From: Rubrimonas cliftonensis
Lineage (GTDB): Bacteria > Pseudomonadota > Alphaproteobacteria > Rhodobacterales > Rhodobacteraceae
Direction: 5' to 3'
Assembly: GCF_900107585.1 (NCBI RefSeq)
Contig: NZ_FNQM01000004.1
Span: forward strand, 124,001-188,000
Length of the DNA stretch: 64,000 nt
Numbering within the stretch: the first letter of the stretch is position 1; every line of letters starts with the position of its first letter. The position numbers and the translations under genes were made by a program. The notes under the pieces are model-generated. The model did not search any database. It was not told the DNA's origin and saw only the letters and a program-made list of their open reading frames with translations. Shown piece after piece: positions 57,021 to 64,000 of the stretch.

Positions 57021-57779
57021 ATGAGCATCGCAGCCGCAGCAGCAATCCTCGCCGTCGCGGCGTTCGGGGCCGTATCCGGCGCCGCCGCGGGGCCGGTCTT
57101 GACCGGTGAGGCGACCTTTCGCGAACGCATCATGCCGCCCCCCGGCGCGCGCTTCACGGCGACGCTGAGCGACGTCTCGCGCGCCGACGCGCCGTCGGTG
57201 GAGCTGGGCCGCTTCGAGATCGAGGACGCCGGCGCGCCGCCCTACCGCTTCGCAATCCCCTACGATCCGGCGGCGGTGTCGGCGCGGGGCCGCTACGCCG
57301 TGCGCGCGACGCTCCACGCGCCGGGCTCCGTCGGCGAGCGGCTGATGTTCACGACGGACAGCCATCACCCCGCTTTCGGCCCCGAGGCCGAGCCGGCGCT
57401 GCGCATCGTGATGGTCAGGGTGGCGGAGCATGCGGCGCCGCTGCGGATGGTCGGCGCCCTGTGGCGGCTGACGGCCCTGGGCGGGGAGGCCTTCGCGCCG
57501 GGCGAGGCGCATGTCGTGCTGGACGCGGAGGGGCGGATCGCCGGCAGCGGCGGCTGCAACCGCCTCGGCGGCCAGGCGATCGCCCGCGACGACGGGGCTT
57601 TTCTCGCCGGGCGGCTGATCTCGACGATGCGCGCCTGTCCGGAGCCCGCAATGCGTCGGGAGCGGGCGCTGTTCGACGCGCTGGAGGCGGCGCGCGGCTG
57701 GCGCATCGAGGGCGACGCGCTGACGCTGAGCGACGCGTCGGGGGCGCCGCTGGCGCGGTTCCGGGCCGATCCGTCATGA
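57021..57779 (+). CDS. YbaY/META domain fusion, exported
   Basis: 252 residues with a signal peptide (about 1-24, AFGAVSGAAAG). Residues 26-135 form a YbaY-like (YscW-type pilotin) domain: VLTGEATFRERIMPPPGARFTATLSDVSRADAPSVELGRFEIEDAGAPPYRFAIPYDP. Residues 138-248 form a META/HslJ domain: LWRLTALGGEAFAPGEAHVVLDAEGRIAGSGGCNRLGGQ, ending with CPEPAMRRERALFDALEAARGWRI. There is no cysteine at the signal cleavage site, so it is not lipidated. Such fusions are known for envelope-stress proteins. GGGAGGAC ribosome-binding site; ATGA overlap with the next gene. Confidence 0.85.
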   Translation: MSIAAAAAILAVAAFGAVSGAAAGPVLTGEATFRERIMPPPGARFTATLSDVSRADAPSVELGRFEIEDAGAPPYRFAIPYDPAAVSARGRYAVRATLHAPGSVGERLMFTTDSHHPAFGPEAEPALRIVMVRVAEHAAPLRMVGALWRLTALGGEAFAPGEAHVVLDAEGRIAGSGGCNRLGGQAIARDDGAFLAGRLISTMRACPEPAMRRERALFDALEAARGWRIEGDALTLSDASGAPLARFRADPS

Positions 57780-59005
57780 GCGCCGAACGCTTCGAGTTCG
57801 CCGGCCATGACGGCGCGCCGCTGGCGGCGCGGCTCGACCGGCCCGTGGGCGCGCCGCGCGCGGCGGCGCTCTTCGCCCACTGCTTCACCTGCGGCAAGGA
57901 CATCGCGGCGGCGCGGCGCGTCGCGCAGGGGCTCGCGGCCCGCGGCGTCGCGGTGCTGCGTTTCGACTTCACCGGGCTCGGCCATTCCGGCGGCGAGTTC
58001 GCCAACACGAGCTTCACGACCAATGTCGAGGATCTGACGCTGGCGGCGGCGGCGCTGGCGGAGCGGGTGGCGCCGCCGCAACTGCTGGTCGGCCATTCGC
58101 TCGGCGGCGCCGCGGTGCTGGCGGCGCGGGCGCACATTCCCTCGGTGCGGGCCGTGGCGACCATCGGCGCGCCCGCCGACGCCGAGCATGTGCTGAAGCA
58201 TCTCGGCGGCTCGCTGGCGCGCATCCGCGAGGAGGGGGCCGCCGAGGTCGAGATCGGAGGGCGGCCGGTGCGCGTCGGCCGGGACTTCGTCGAGGCCGCG
58301 CAGGGCGCCCGTCTGGGCGAGGCGGTGGCGTCGCTCCGCGCCGCGCTGCTCATCCTGCATGCGCCGCGCGACGCTGTGGTGGGCGTCGACGAGGCCTCGG
58401 CGCTGTTTCGGGCGGCGAAGCACCCCAAGAGCTTCGTGAGCCTCGACGACGCGGACCATCTGCTTTCCCGCCCGGAGGACGCCGCCTATGCAGCGGACGT
58501 CATCGCGGCCTGGGCCGGGCGCTATCTCGACCCCGCCGAACCGCCGCGGGACAGCCCGCCCGAAGGCGTGACGCGGGTGCGCGAGGCCGACCCCGGCGGT
58601 TTTCTTCAGCAGGTCTCGACCGGCGGCCACGCGCTGCTCGCCGACGAGCCCGCCTCGGTCGGCGGAACCGGGCGCGGCCCGAGCCCCTACCAGCTGCTCG
58701 CCGCCGCGCTGGGGGCCTGCACCACGATGACGCTGAGGATGTATGCGCGTCGCAAGGGGCTGAAGCTCACGGGCGTCGCCGTCGACGTGAGCCACGGCAA
58801 GTCCCATGCGGAGGACTGCGAGGGCTGCGGCGACGGGGACGGTGGCGGCGCCGGCGGCGGGCGCATCGACGTCTTCACGCGCGAGATCGCGCTGGAGGGC
58901 GCGCTGTCGGAGGCCGAGCGCGCACGGCTTCTGGAGATCGCCGACCGCTGCCCGGTTCACCGCACCCTGGAGCGCGGCGCGCGGGTGGAGACGCGGGAAC
59001 GGTGA
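57776..59005 (+). CDS. Bifunctional alpha/beta hydrolase and OsmC family protein
   Basis: 409 residues. Residues 1-255 are an alpha/beta hydrolase (ALFAHCFTCGKDIAAARRVAQGLAARGVAVLRFDFTGLGHSGGEFANTSF; nucleophile elbow GHSLGGAAVL; HAPRDAVVGVDEA; DADHLLS). Residues 275-405 are an OsmC domain (QQVSTGGHALLADEPASVGGTGRGPSPYQLLAAALGACTTMTLRMYARRKG and RCPVHRTLE), with two redox cysteines, GACTT and DRCPVH, for peroxide reduction. A CEGCGDGDGGGAGGG loop interrupts the OsmC domain. The fused form is a known bifunctional family. Role: probably handling of organic hydroperoxides or osmolyte esters. Confidence 0.9.
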   Translation: MSAERFEFAGHDGAPLAARLDRPVGAPRAAALFAHCFTCGKDIAAARRVAQGLAARGVAVLRFDFTGLGHSGGEFANTSFTTNVEDLTLAAAALAERVAPPQLLVGHSLGGAAVLAARAHIPSVRAVATIGAPADAEHVLKHLGGSLARIREEGAAEVEIGGRPVRVGRDFVEAAQGARLGEAVASLRAALLILHAPRDAVVGVDEASALFRAAKHPKSFVSLDDADHLLSRPEDAAYAADVIAAWAGRYLDPAEPPRDSPPEGVTRVREADPGGFLQQVSTGGHALLADEPASVGGTGRGPSPYQLLAAALGACTTMTLRMYARRKGLKLTGVAVDVSHGKSHAEDCEGCGDGDGGGAGGGRIDVFTREIALEGALSEAERARLLEIADRCPVHRTLERGARVETRER

Positions 59006-59012
59006 GCGGCCG

Positions 59013-59038
59013 GCGGGAGGCGGCGGCGCGCCTCCCGC
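59013..59038. terminator. Hairpin terminator between convergent genes
   Basis: Perfect 10-bp arms GCGGGAGGCG (59013-59022) and CGCCTCCCGC (59029-59038) with a six-base loop, in the 42-bp gap between the hydrolase/OsmC gene and the leftward VPLPA gene. Symmetric, so it can serve both directions. No clear T-run. Confidence 0.6.
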
Positions 59039-59047
59039 AGACGCCCG

Positions 59048-59767
59048 TCAGGCGTCGGCGCGCCTGCGGCGCGCCGCGAAGAAGATCGCGCCCAGTCCGG
59101 CGACGAGCGCCAGCGCCGCAGGCGGCAGCGGCACCGCGGCGACGCTGGAGCCCACGATCACGTCGTCGATCGCGAAGCCGTCGTTGAGCTTCGACTTCTC
59201 CAGCGTGATGGTCGCGTCGCCGACGAAGCCGCCGAAGCTGATCAGCACCGTGTCGATCAGGCTGCCGGAGCGGCCCTTGAGGATGGTGTCGAGGACCGTG
59301 CCGCCGGCGGAGATGGAGAGGTTTCCCCCCGTGTCGCCCACGTCGGAGAGGTTGAACAGGACGGAGTCGAACAGGCCGAGGCCGGAAATCGTCCAGGACA
59401 TGCCGAAGGTGTCGTTGCTGTCGAGGAAGTTCGAGCCGCCCGTGGTGGTGTTCGAGCGGCCGTGCGTCGAGCGGTCGCGCAGGTAGAGCCCGGTTCCGGT
59501 ATTGCCCCGCGTACCCGTGACGGTGCTCCCCGAGCCGGTTCCGCCCAGCGTCTCGAAGGCGCCGACGGAGGTCGCCAACGGCCCGCCCTGCTCGCCGCGC
59601 GCGAAGCCCTCGAAATCCTCGCTGGCGGCGACGGATGCGAACCCGCCGAGCGCGCCGGCGTAGCCGGTCGGCGAGAAGGATGAGATCGAGATCGACACGG
59701 CGGAGGCAGGCGCGGCGAGAAGGGCGGCGGCGACGGCGGCTGCGGCGAATGAAACGGACAAACGCAT
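59048..59767 (-). CDS. VPLPA-CTERM sorting domain protein, exported
   Basis: 239 residues. Signal peptide (about 1-23, AAALLAAPASA), a Ser/Gly-rich middle with VGAFETLGGTGSGSTVTGTRGNTGTGLYLRDRSTHGRS and GLGLFDSVLFNLSDVGDTGGNLSISAGG, and a C-terminal VPLPPAALALVAGLGAIFFAARRRRADA. The last segment (motif, helix, Arg cluster) is the VPLPA-type PEP-CTERM sorting signal recognised by exosortases. ATG 59767 has GGAG six bases upstream. Cell-surface or exopolysaccharide-associated protein. The matching exosortase is not in the window. Confidence 0.88.
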   Translation of the reverse strand: MRLSVSFAAAAVAAALLAAPASAVSISISSFSPTGYAGALGGFASVAASEDFEGFARGEQGGPLATSVGAFETLGGTGSGSTVTGTRGNTGTGLYLRDRSTHGRSNTTTGGSNFLDSNDTFGMSWTISGLGLFDSVLFNLSDVGDTGGNLSISAGGTVLDTILKGRSGSLIDTVLISFGGFVGDATITLEKSKLNDGFAIDDVIVGSSVAAVPLPPAALALVAGLGAIFFAARRRRADA

Positions 59768-59982
59768 GGCGAACTCCACGACTGAACACCTTCCGGTGGT
59801 ACAGGACTCGCTGCGCAACTAGAAGGATATTGATGGTTAATCGAGGCGAATGGCTGATATTGTTTGGTTATTGGAAACTTAAGCCGCCACATTTCGGGCC
59901 GCGACCGGGTCAGCCCGCTATACCTTGATCACGGCGTGAGGATTGGGCCATCCTGCGCGCAGTTCTCAGGGATGACTCGCCC
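59768..59982. promoter_or_regulatory. Divergent region between VPLPA gene and parE
   Basis: 215 bp. It contains AT-rich stretches (GATATTGATGGTTAATCG, GATATTGTTTGGTTATTGG) that probably hold the leftward VPLPA promoter, and a candidate CTATACC -10 for parE near 59921. GGTTAATCGAGGCGAATG resembles GGTTAATTCGCGGGCGAATTG at 62576-62596, upstream of the other VPLPA gene, a weak hint of shared control. Confidence 0.35.
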
Positions 59983-61989
59983 ATGGCCGCCCACAAGCCG
60001 GACCCTACGCCGGAAGACCTGTTCGCCGCGCAGGCCCCGTCGGACTACGACGCCGACAGCATCGAGGTGCTGGAGGGGCTGGAGCCGGTGCGCAAGCGGC
60101 CGGGCATGTATGTCGGCGGCACCGACGAGCGGGCGCTGCACCACCTTGCCGCGGAGATCGTCGACAACGCCATGGACGAGGCGGTGGCCGGCCATGCGAC
60201 GCGCATCGAGGTGGCCCTGCTGGAGAACGGCGCCTTCCTCGTGCGCGACAACGGCCGCGGCATCCCGGTCGAGCCCCACCCGAAGTTTCCCGGCAAGTCG
60301 GCGCTGGAGGTGGTGTTCACCACGCTGCACTCGGGCGGCAAGTTTTCCGGCAAGAGCTACGAGACCTCGGGCGGCCTGCACGGCGTCGGCTCCTCGGTGG
60401 TCAACGCGCTGTCTGAGCGGCTGGACGTGGAGGTGGCGCGCAACCGCAGGCTGTACCGCCAGAGCTACGCCCGCGGCCTGCCGCTCGGCCCGCTGGAGGA
60501 GGTCGGCCCGGCGCCGAACCGGCGCGGCACCACCGTCACCTTCCTGCCCGACCCGGAAATCTTTGGCGCCCGCGCCCGGCTCAAGCCGGCGCGGCTGCAC
60601 AGGATGGCGCGCTCGAAGGCCTATCTTTTCAGGGGCGTCGAAATCCGCTGGCGCTGTGACGCCTCGCAGATCGTCGACGGCGACCCGACGCCGCTGGAGG
60701 ATTTGTTCCACTTCCCGGGCGGCCTGCGCGATCACCTCGTCGAGACGCTGGGCGCGGTCGACACCGTGACGCCGGAACCCTTCTCGGGCCGCATCCAGTT
60801 CTCGGAAAAGTTCGGGGCGGATACTGCGGGCGCCTTCGAATGGGCGCTGGCCTGGACGCCGGCGCTCGACCCGTTCCTGAGCTCCTACTGCAACACCGTG
60901 CCGACGCCGGAGGGCGGCACCCACGAGAGCGGGTTCCGCGCCGCGCTGACCAAGGGCCTGCGCGCCTACGCCGACCTGACCGGCGCGGCGAAGCGGGCCG
61001 CCGGCGTGACCGGCGAGGACGTCCTTTCAGGGGCCTGCGGCATGATCTCGGCCTTTATCCGCGAGCCGGAATTCGTCGGCCAGACCAAGGACCGGCTGGC
61101 GAGCGCCGAGGCGGCGCGGCTGGTCGAGGGCGCCCTGCGCGACCATTTCGACAACTGGCTGGCGGCCGACCCCCGCCGCGCCGGGGCGGTGCTCGACTTC
61201 GTGATCGAGCGCGCCAACGAGCGGATGCGCCGCCGGCAGGAGAAGGAGACGGCCCGAAAGTCCGCCACCAAGCGGCTGCGCCTGCCCGGCAAGCTGGCCG
61301 ACTGCTCGGAGGCGACCAAGGACGGCTCGGAGATCTTTCTGGTGGAGGGCGACAGCGCCGGCGGCTCGGCCAAGCAGGCGCGCAACCGCAAGACGCAGGC
61401 GGTGCTGCCGCTCAGGGGCAAGATCCTCAACGTGCTGGGCGCGGCGCAGGCCAAGATGGGCCAGAATCAGGAGCTTCAGGACCTCTTGCAGGCGCTGGGC
61501 GTCGGCATCGGGCAAAAATATCGCGAGGCCGACCTGCGCTACGACCGCGTCATCATCATGACCGACGCGGACGTGGACGGCGCGCATATCGCCTCGCTGC
61601 TGATGACGTTCTTCTTCACCCACATGCGGCCGATGATCGACGAGGGCCACCTCTACCTCGCCCAGCCGCCGCTCTACCGGCTCACGCAGGGCGCCGTCTC
61701 GGTCTACGCCCATGACGACGCCGAGCGGGCGCGGATCGAGGCCAAGGGCCTCGGCGGCAAGGGCAAGATCGAGGTGGGGCGCTTCAAGGGCCTCGGCGAG
61801 ATGATGCCGAAGCAGCTGCGCGAGACGACGATGGACCCCGCGACGCGGGCGCTGGTGCAGGTGCGCGTCGACCCCGAGGACATGGGCGAGACCGGCGACC
61901 TCGTGGAGCGCCTGATGGGCCGCAAGCCCGAGTTGCGGTTCCAGTACATTCAGGAGCATGCGCGGTTCGTGGAGGATGTGGATGTGTGA
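59983..61989 (+). CDS. parE: DNA topoisomerase IV subunit B
   Basis: 668 residues. GHKL ATPase motifs EIVDNAMDEAVAGHA, VRDNGRGIPVEPHP and GLHGVGSSVVNALSE, the transducer domain, then the TOPRIM domain (LVEGDSAGGSAKQARNRKTQAVLPLRGKILNV and DADVDGAHIASLL) and the C-terminal VGRFKGLGEMMPKQLRETTMDP. It decatenates chromosomes with ParC. PARE-type spacing (KQARNR, no GyrB insertion) separates it from GyrB. Free-standing gene. Housekeeping. Confidence 0.97.
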   Translation: MAAHKPDPTPEDLFAAQAPSDYDADSIEVLEGLEPVRKRPGMYVGGTDERALHHLAAEIVDNAMDEAVAGHATRIEVALLENGAFLVRDNGRGIPVEPHPKFPGKSALEVVFTTLHSGGKFSGKSYETSGGLHGVGSSVVNALSERLDVEVARNRRLYRQSYARGLPLGPLEEVGPAPNRRGTTVTFLPDPEIFGARARLKPARLHRMARSKAYLFRGVEIRWRCDASQIVDGDPTPLEDLFHFPGGLRDHLVETLGAVDTVTPEPFSGRIQFSEKFGADTAGAFEWALAWTPALDPFLSSYCNTVPTPEGGTHESGFRAALTKGLRAYADLTGAAKRAAGVTGEDVLSGACGMISAFIREPEFVGQTKDRLASAEAARLVEGALRDHFDNWLAADPRRAGAVLDFVIERANERMRRRQEKETARKSATKRLRLPGKLADCSEATKDGSEIFLVEGDSAGGSAKQARNRKTQAVLPLRGKILNVLGAAQAKMGQNQELQDLLQALGVGIGQKYREADLRYDRVIIMTDADVDGAHIASLLMTFFFTHMRPMIDEGHLYLAQPPLYRLTQGAVSVYAHDDAERARIEAKGLGGKGKIEVGRFKGLGEMMPKQLRETTMDPATRALVQVRVDPEDMGETGDLVERLMGRKPELRFQYIQEHARFVEDVDV

Positions 61990-62661
61990 GCCGCGCCGCT
62001 GACCCCCCGACGGAGGGTTTTCAGCGGCGAACGGGCGGAGCCTCGCCAAGTGAATTCCGGCCCATGGCGACCGGATTCTCGAGGGCGGGCTGAATAACCT
62101 CGGCGGGATGACTGTCGCCGCCCAAACCCTTCCGATCTTCGGGTCCTTGAGTGGCGTCGCGGCGCGAGTCATGTCGCCGGCGCCAGAGGCGACATCGACC
62201 AGCGTCGCGGTTCGACACGCTCAGACGACGGATGTTCTCGCCGTTGGTGGCAGGCGATGCGGCGTACCCGTTTCCGGCCCGGAATCGGGCGGTCGGACGC
62301 TCCCGACTGCGACGTTCGCGCGCATCCGAGAGCCGGCGGCGGCGTCGTGCGCCGCGCCGCGGCGACGTGGTCTCGCCGCCGCGCCATTTGCAAGCCTTCG
62401 CATGTCAAGGAAAACTTATCTCATGGCCGGCCAGTCCCGCGGCGGCGCGCATGTCGGAGGCTGCGACCTGCGGCCGGCATCCTAATGGGTCGTTCAAATT
62501 CAAACATCATTATTTGTTGATGTTTGAATTTGAATCAAATCAAGAATGACTCGCCCAAGAGTTGGGCTCAGGGGGGTTAATTCGCGGGCGAATTGTTTTC
62601 CTAGCAGCACGCGGTATGGCCCATATCACGGTAAGCCTATAAAGTTTCGGGGGAAACTGTA
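61990..62661. other. Intergenic region with AT-rich multi-hairpin leader
   Basis: 672 bp without a convincing gene. The left two thirds are GC-rich and carry only short, unlikely frames. The right part holds three hairpins in a row: 62493-62534 (17-bp perfect stem, AT-rich), 62553-62567 (GCCCAA/TTGGGC) and 62579-62594 (AATTCGC/GCGAATT), all within 170 bp of the second VPLPA gene. A weak promoter TTGTTT ... TATGGC lies after them. Confidence 0.6.
62493..62534. repeat. Perfect 17-bp AT-rich inverted repeat
   Basis: Arms TTCAAATTCAAACATCA (62493-62509) and TGATGTTTGAATTTGAA (62518-62534), loop TTATTTGT. About 24 % GC in a genome above 70 %. No T-run follows on either side, although the stem itself is A/T-rich. 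It may be an insertion remnant, an operator for a dimeric regulator, or a structured 5' leader. Confidence 0.8.
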
Positions 62662-63819
62662 ATGGTTGCAGTCAAGACACTTGTGAGCGGCGCGGTTTTG
62701 GCGGGGCTCGCGCCCTCCGCCTTTGCGGCGACGATCATCGGTTGGAACACGGCGAACGTCGCCGTCGCGCCGACCCCGGCCGATTATGTGACGGCGACGA
62801 GCGTCGTCTTCGACCGCGACGCGGGCGACCCGGCCGCCTCGCCGACCGGCGCCATCGCGTTCACCCCGCCCGAGGCGGCGTCGCCCGGCATCAAGGTGGT
62901 CAACGGCGCGTTCGAACTCGGCGGCCCCGGCCCGCAGCCGTCCATCGCCGGGTGCATCATGGCGTCGAGCTCGGCCACCTGCGACAGCCCGTTCCAGAGC
63001 GGAAAGCGGTTCAAGGAGATCGTCACCGGCAAGGCCCCGGTGGACCTAGTGTTCGACCTGGGCCCCGACAGCCCTTCCTTCGAAAATGTCGGCTACGAGG
63101 TCTATCACCGGCTCGTGAACGATACCGGCGTCGCGCTGCGCGGCTTCACGATCGAACTCGGCTTCGGCGTCGGCTCGGGCTTCGTCGCCTCCAGCGCCGG
63201 CGATGGTCTCGGCTTCTCCACGGGCTTCACCGCCGGGCCGGACGACCTGAACGCGTTCAGCCAGTTTCCCTTCGGCCTGTTCGGCGACGCGGACGGCAAC
63301 CCGAACTTCACGCTCGACGGCTTCTTCGCCGCCGAACGGACGGGCTTCGACCTGCTGTTCTCCGAGGACATTCTGAGCAGCCAGGGGTTCTACGGGCCCT
63401 ACGCCGACCTCTTCGGCCCGTGGATGACGCGGGACGTGGTTCCCGACGGGGCGTTCTGGGACTTCGACAGCGACCCGCTGACCGACGACCTGCTCATGGC
63501 GTGGCAGCGCGAGGACAGCGTGTGGGAGCTGCGGCGCGACATCGTGAACGGCGTGGCCGTCTCGCTCGCCGTCGCCGAGGAGTTCGCGAGTCTCGCCGAC
63601 GTCATCGCGCGGCTCGGGGTTCAGCTCGGCGACGGCCCGATCGAGGATCTCGCCAACCTCAACGCGACCTACGCGATCGCGCTGGCGGACAGCTTCTCGG
63701 GCGATGACTTCACGTTGCGCGTCACGGTCGCGCCGGTGCCGCTGCCGGGCGCGGCGCCGCTTCTGATCGCCGCGCTCGCGGTATTCGGGCTGGCAGCGCG
63801 CCGCCGCGCCGCCGCCTGA
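62662..63819 (+). CDS. Choice-of-anchor, VPLPA-CTERM surface protein
   Basis: 385 residues. Signal peptide (about 1-22, VLAGLAPSAFA), a beta-rich domain with VPTPADYVTATSVVFDRDAG-like start and FENVGYEVYHRLVNDTGVALRGFTIELGFGVGSGF, and C-terminal VPLPGAAPLLIAALAVFGLAARRRAAA, the VPLPA/PEP-CTERM sorting signal. The central domain resembles choice-of-anchor F proteins, which pair with different C-terminal anchors. Two cysteines (GCIMASSSATCDS) may form a disulfide. Probably exported and processed by an exosortase. ATG follows GGGGGAAAC. It converges with the acyl-CoA synthetase gene. Confidence 0.85.
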   Translation: MVAVKTLVSGAVLAGLAPSAFAATIIGWNTANVAVAPTPADYVTATSVVFDRDAGDPAASPTGAIAFTPPEAASPGIKVVNGAFELGGPGPQPSIAGCIMASSSATCDSPFQSGKRFKEIVTGKAPVDLVFDLGPDSPSFENVGYEVYHRLVNDTGVALRGFTIELGFGVGSGFVASSAGDGLGFSTGFTAGPDDLNAFSQFPFGLFGDADGNPNFTLDGFFAAERTGFDLLFSEDILSSQGFYGPYADLFGPWMTRDVVPDGAFWDFDSDPLTDDLLMAWQREDSVWELRRDIVNGVAVSLAVAEEFASLADVIARLGVQLGDGPIEDLANLNATYAIALADSFSGDDFTLRVTVAPVPLPGAAPLLIAALAVFGLAARRRAAA

Positions 63820-63843
63820 ACGACGCCCGCCTCCGATTGCGCA

Positions 63844-63869
63844 GCGCCGCCGGACCCCTCCGGCGGCGC
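63844..63869. terminator. Hairpin terminator between convergent genes
   Basis: Perfect 10-bp arms GCGCCGCCGG (63844-63853) and CCGGCGGCGC (63860-63869) with an ACCCCT loop, located 25 bp after the VPLPA stop and 21 bp before the stop of the leftward gene. Bidirectional in form; no T-run. Confidence 0.6.
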
Positions 63870-63889
63870 AGGCGCGTCCGCAGCGGCGT

Positions 63890-64000
63890 TCACGCCTTCG
63901 CCCTCTGCCGCAACTCGAACTTCTGGATCTTGCCCGTTGAAGTCTTGGGCACTTCGCAGAACACCACATGGCGCGGGGCCTTGTAGTGGGCGAGGCGGTC
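63890..64000 (-). CDS. Acyl-CoA synthetase (AMP-binding), C-terminal fragment
   Basis: The last 36 codons of a leftward gene that continues beyond the window. The translation ends [41 protein letters not shown] and [14 protein letters not shown] are the A10-type catalytic-lysine motif that ends ANL-family adenylating enzymes; the lysine in TGKIQK is the adenylation residue. It is probably a fatty-acid or medium-chain acyl-CoA ligase; substrate class cannot be judged from this end alone. Confidence 0.88.
   Translation of the reverse strand, partial: DRLAHYKAPRHVVFCEVPKTSTGKIQKFELRQRAKA

Noticed and set aside
62110-62216. Minus-strand text VDVASGAGDMTRA resembling a SAM methyltransferase motif I
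   Set aside because: A stop codon precedes it by a few residues, there is no continuation of a methyltransferase fold, and no start or ribosome-binding site; most likely chance.

Overview
The window is very GC-rich chromosomal DNA from an aerobic anoxygenic phototrophic alphaproteobacterium, most likely Rhodobacterales. This rests on the gene order ppaA-ppsR / bchFNBHLM-lhaA-puhABC-orf-acsF-puhE-hemA, on crtA (spheroidene monooxygenase), on an oxygen-dependent cyclase (acsF), and on several TRAP and ABC importers and VPLPA-CTERM surface proteins. No rRNA, CRISPR array, phage or transposase gene was seen. The genus is not determinable from this window alone.

Layout. (1) 1-7.2 kb, minus strand: an ABC importer of the NMT1/THI5 (NitT/TauT) type with two paralogous binding proteins, a dihydroorotase/allantoinase-like hydrolase, an SDR and a partial amidohydrolase, with a divergent LysR regulator at 6310. 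(2) 7.26-19.2 kb, minus strand: diaminopropionate ammonia-lyase, two Asp/Glu-racemase-fold enzymes, a TRAP transporter (dctPQM), a PuuE-like deacetylase, a GntR regulator, an SsnA-like amidohydrolase and a second ABC importer. This looks like one or two catabolic operons for a nitrogenous organic acid; the substrate is unknown. (3) 19.2-20.5 kb: a gene-free stretch with direct repeats. (4) 20.5-30.2 kb: a hexuronate operon uxaC-dctPQM-cupin-kduI-kduD-uxuB-uxuA, read on the minus strand from a recognisable promoter, with a divergent GntR regulator.

(5) 30.3-50.4 kb: a photosynthesis gene cluster. ppsR and ppaA read leftward. From a shared control region with a perfect PpsR box, bchF, N, B, H, L, M, lhaA, puhA, B, C, a small conserved ORF, acsF, puhE, hemA, crtA and idi read rightward with mostly overlapping start and stop codons. 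Together they give bacteriochlorophyll from protoporphyrin IX to the hydrated chlorin stage, reaction-centre assembly, the tetrapyrrole entry step and carotenoid supply. The puf genes, bchXYZ, bchC and the other crt genes are not in the window. bchM carries an in-frame insertion of a palindromic repeat element.

(6) 50.4-64 kb: mixed housekeeping genes: sufE, a small lipoprotein, tRNA-Cys, a class V aminotransferase, two hydrolases, two methyltransferases, a DUF3445 haem protein, a YbaY-META protein, two VPLPA-CTERM proteins flanking parE, and the 3' end of an acyl-CoA synthetase at the right edge.

The most unusual items are the repeat insertion in bchM, the uncharacterised region 2 with racemase-like enzymes that lack the usual cysteine pair, and a multi-hairpin AT-rich leader before the second VPLPA-CTERM gene.
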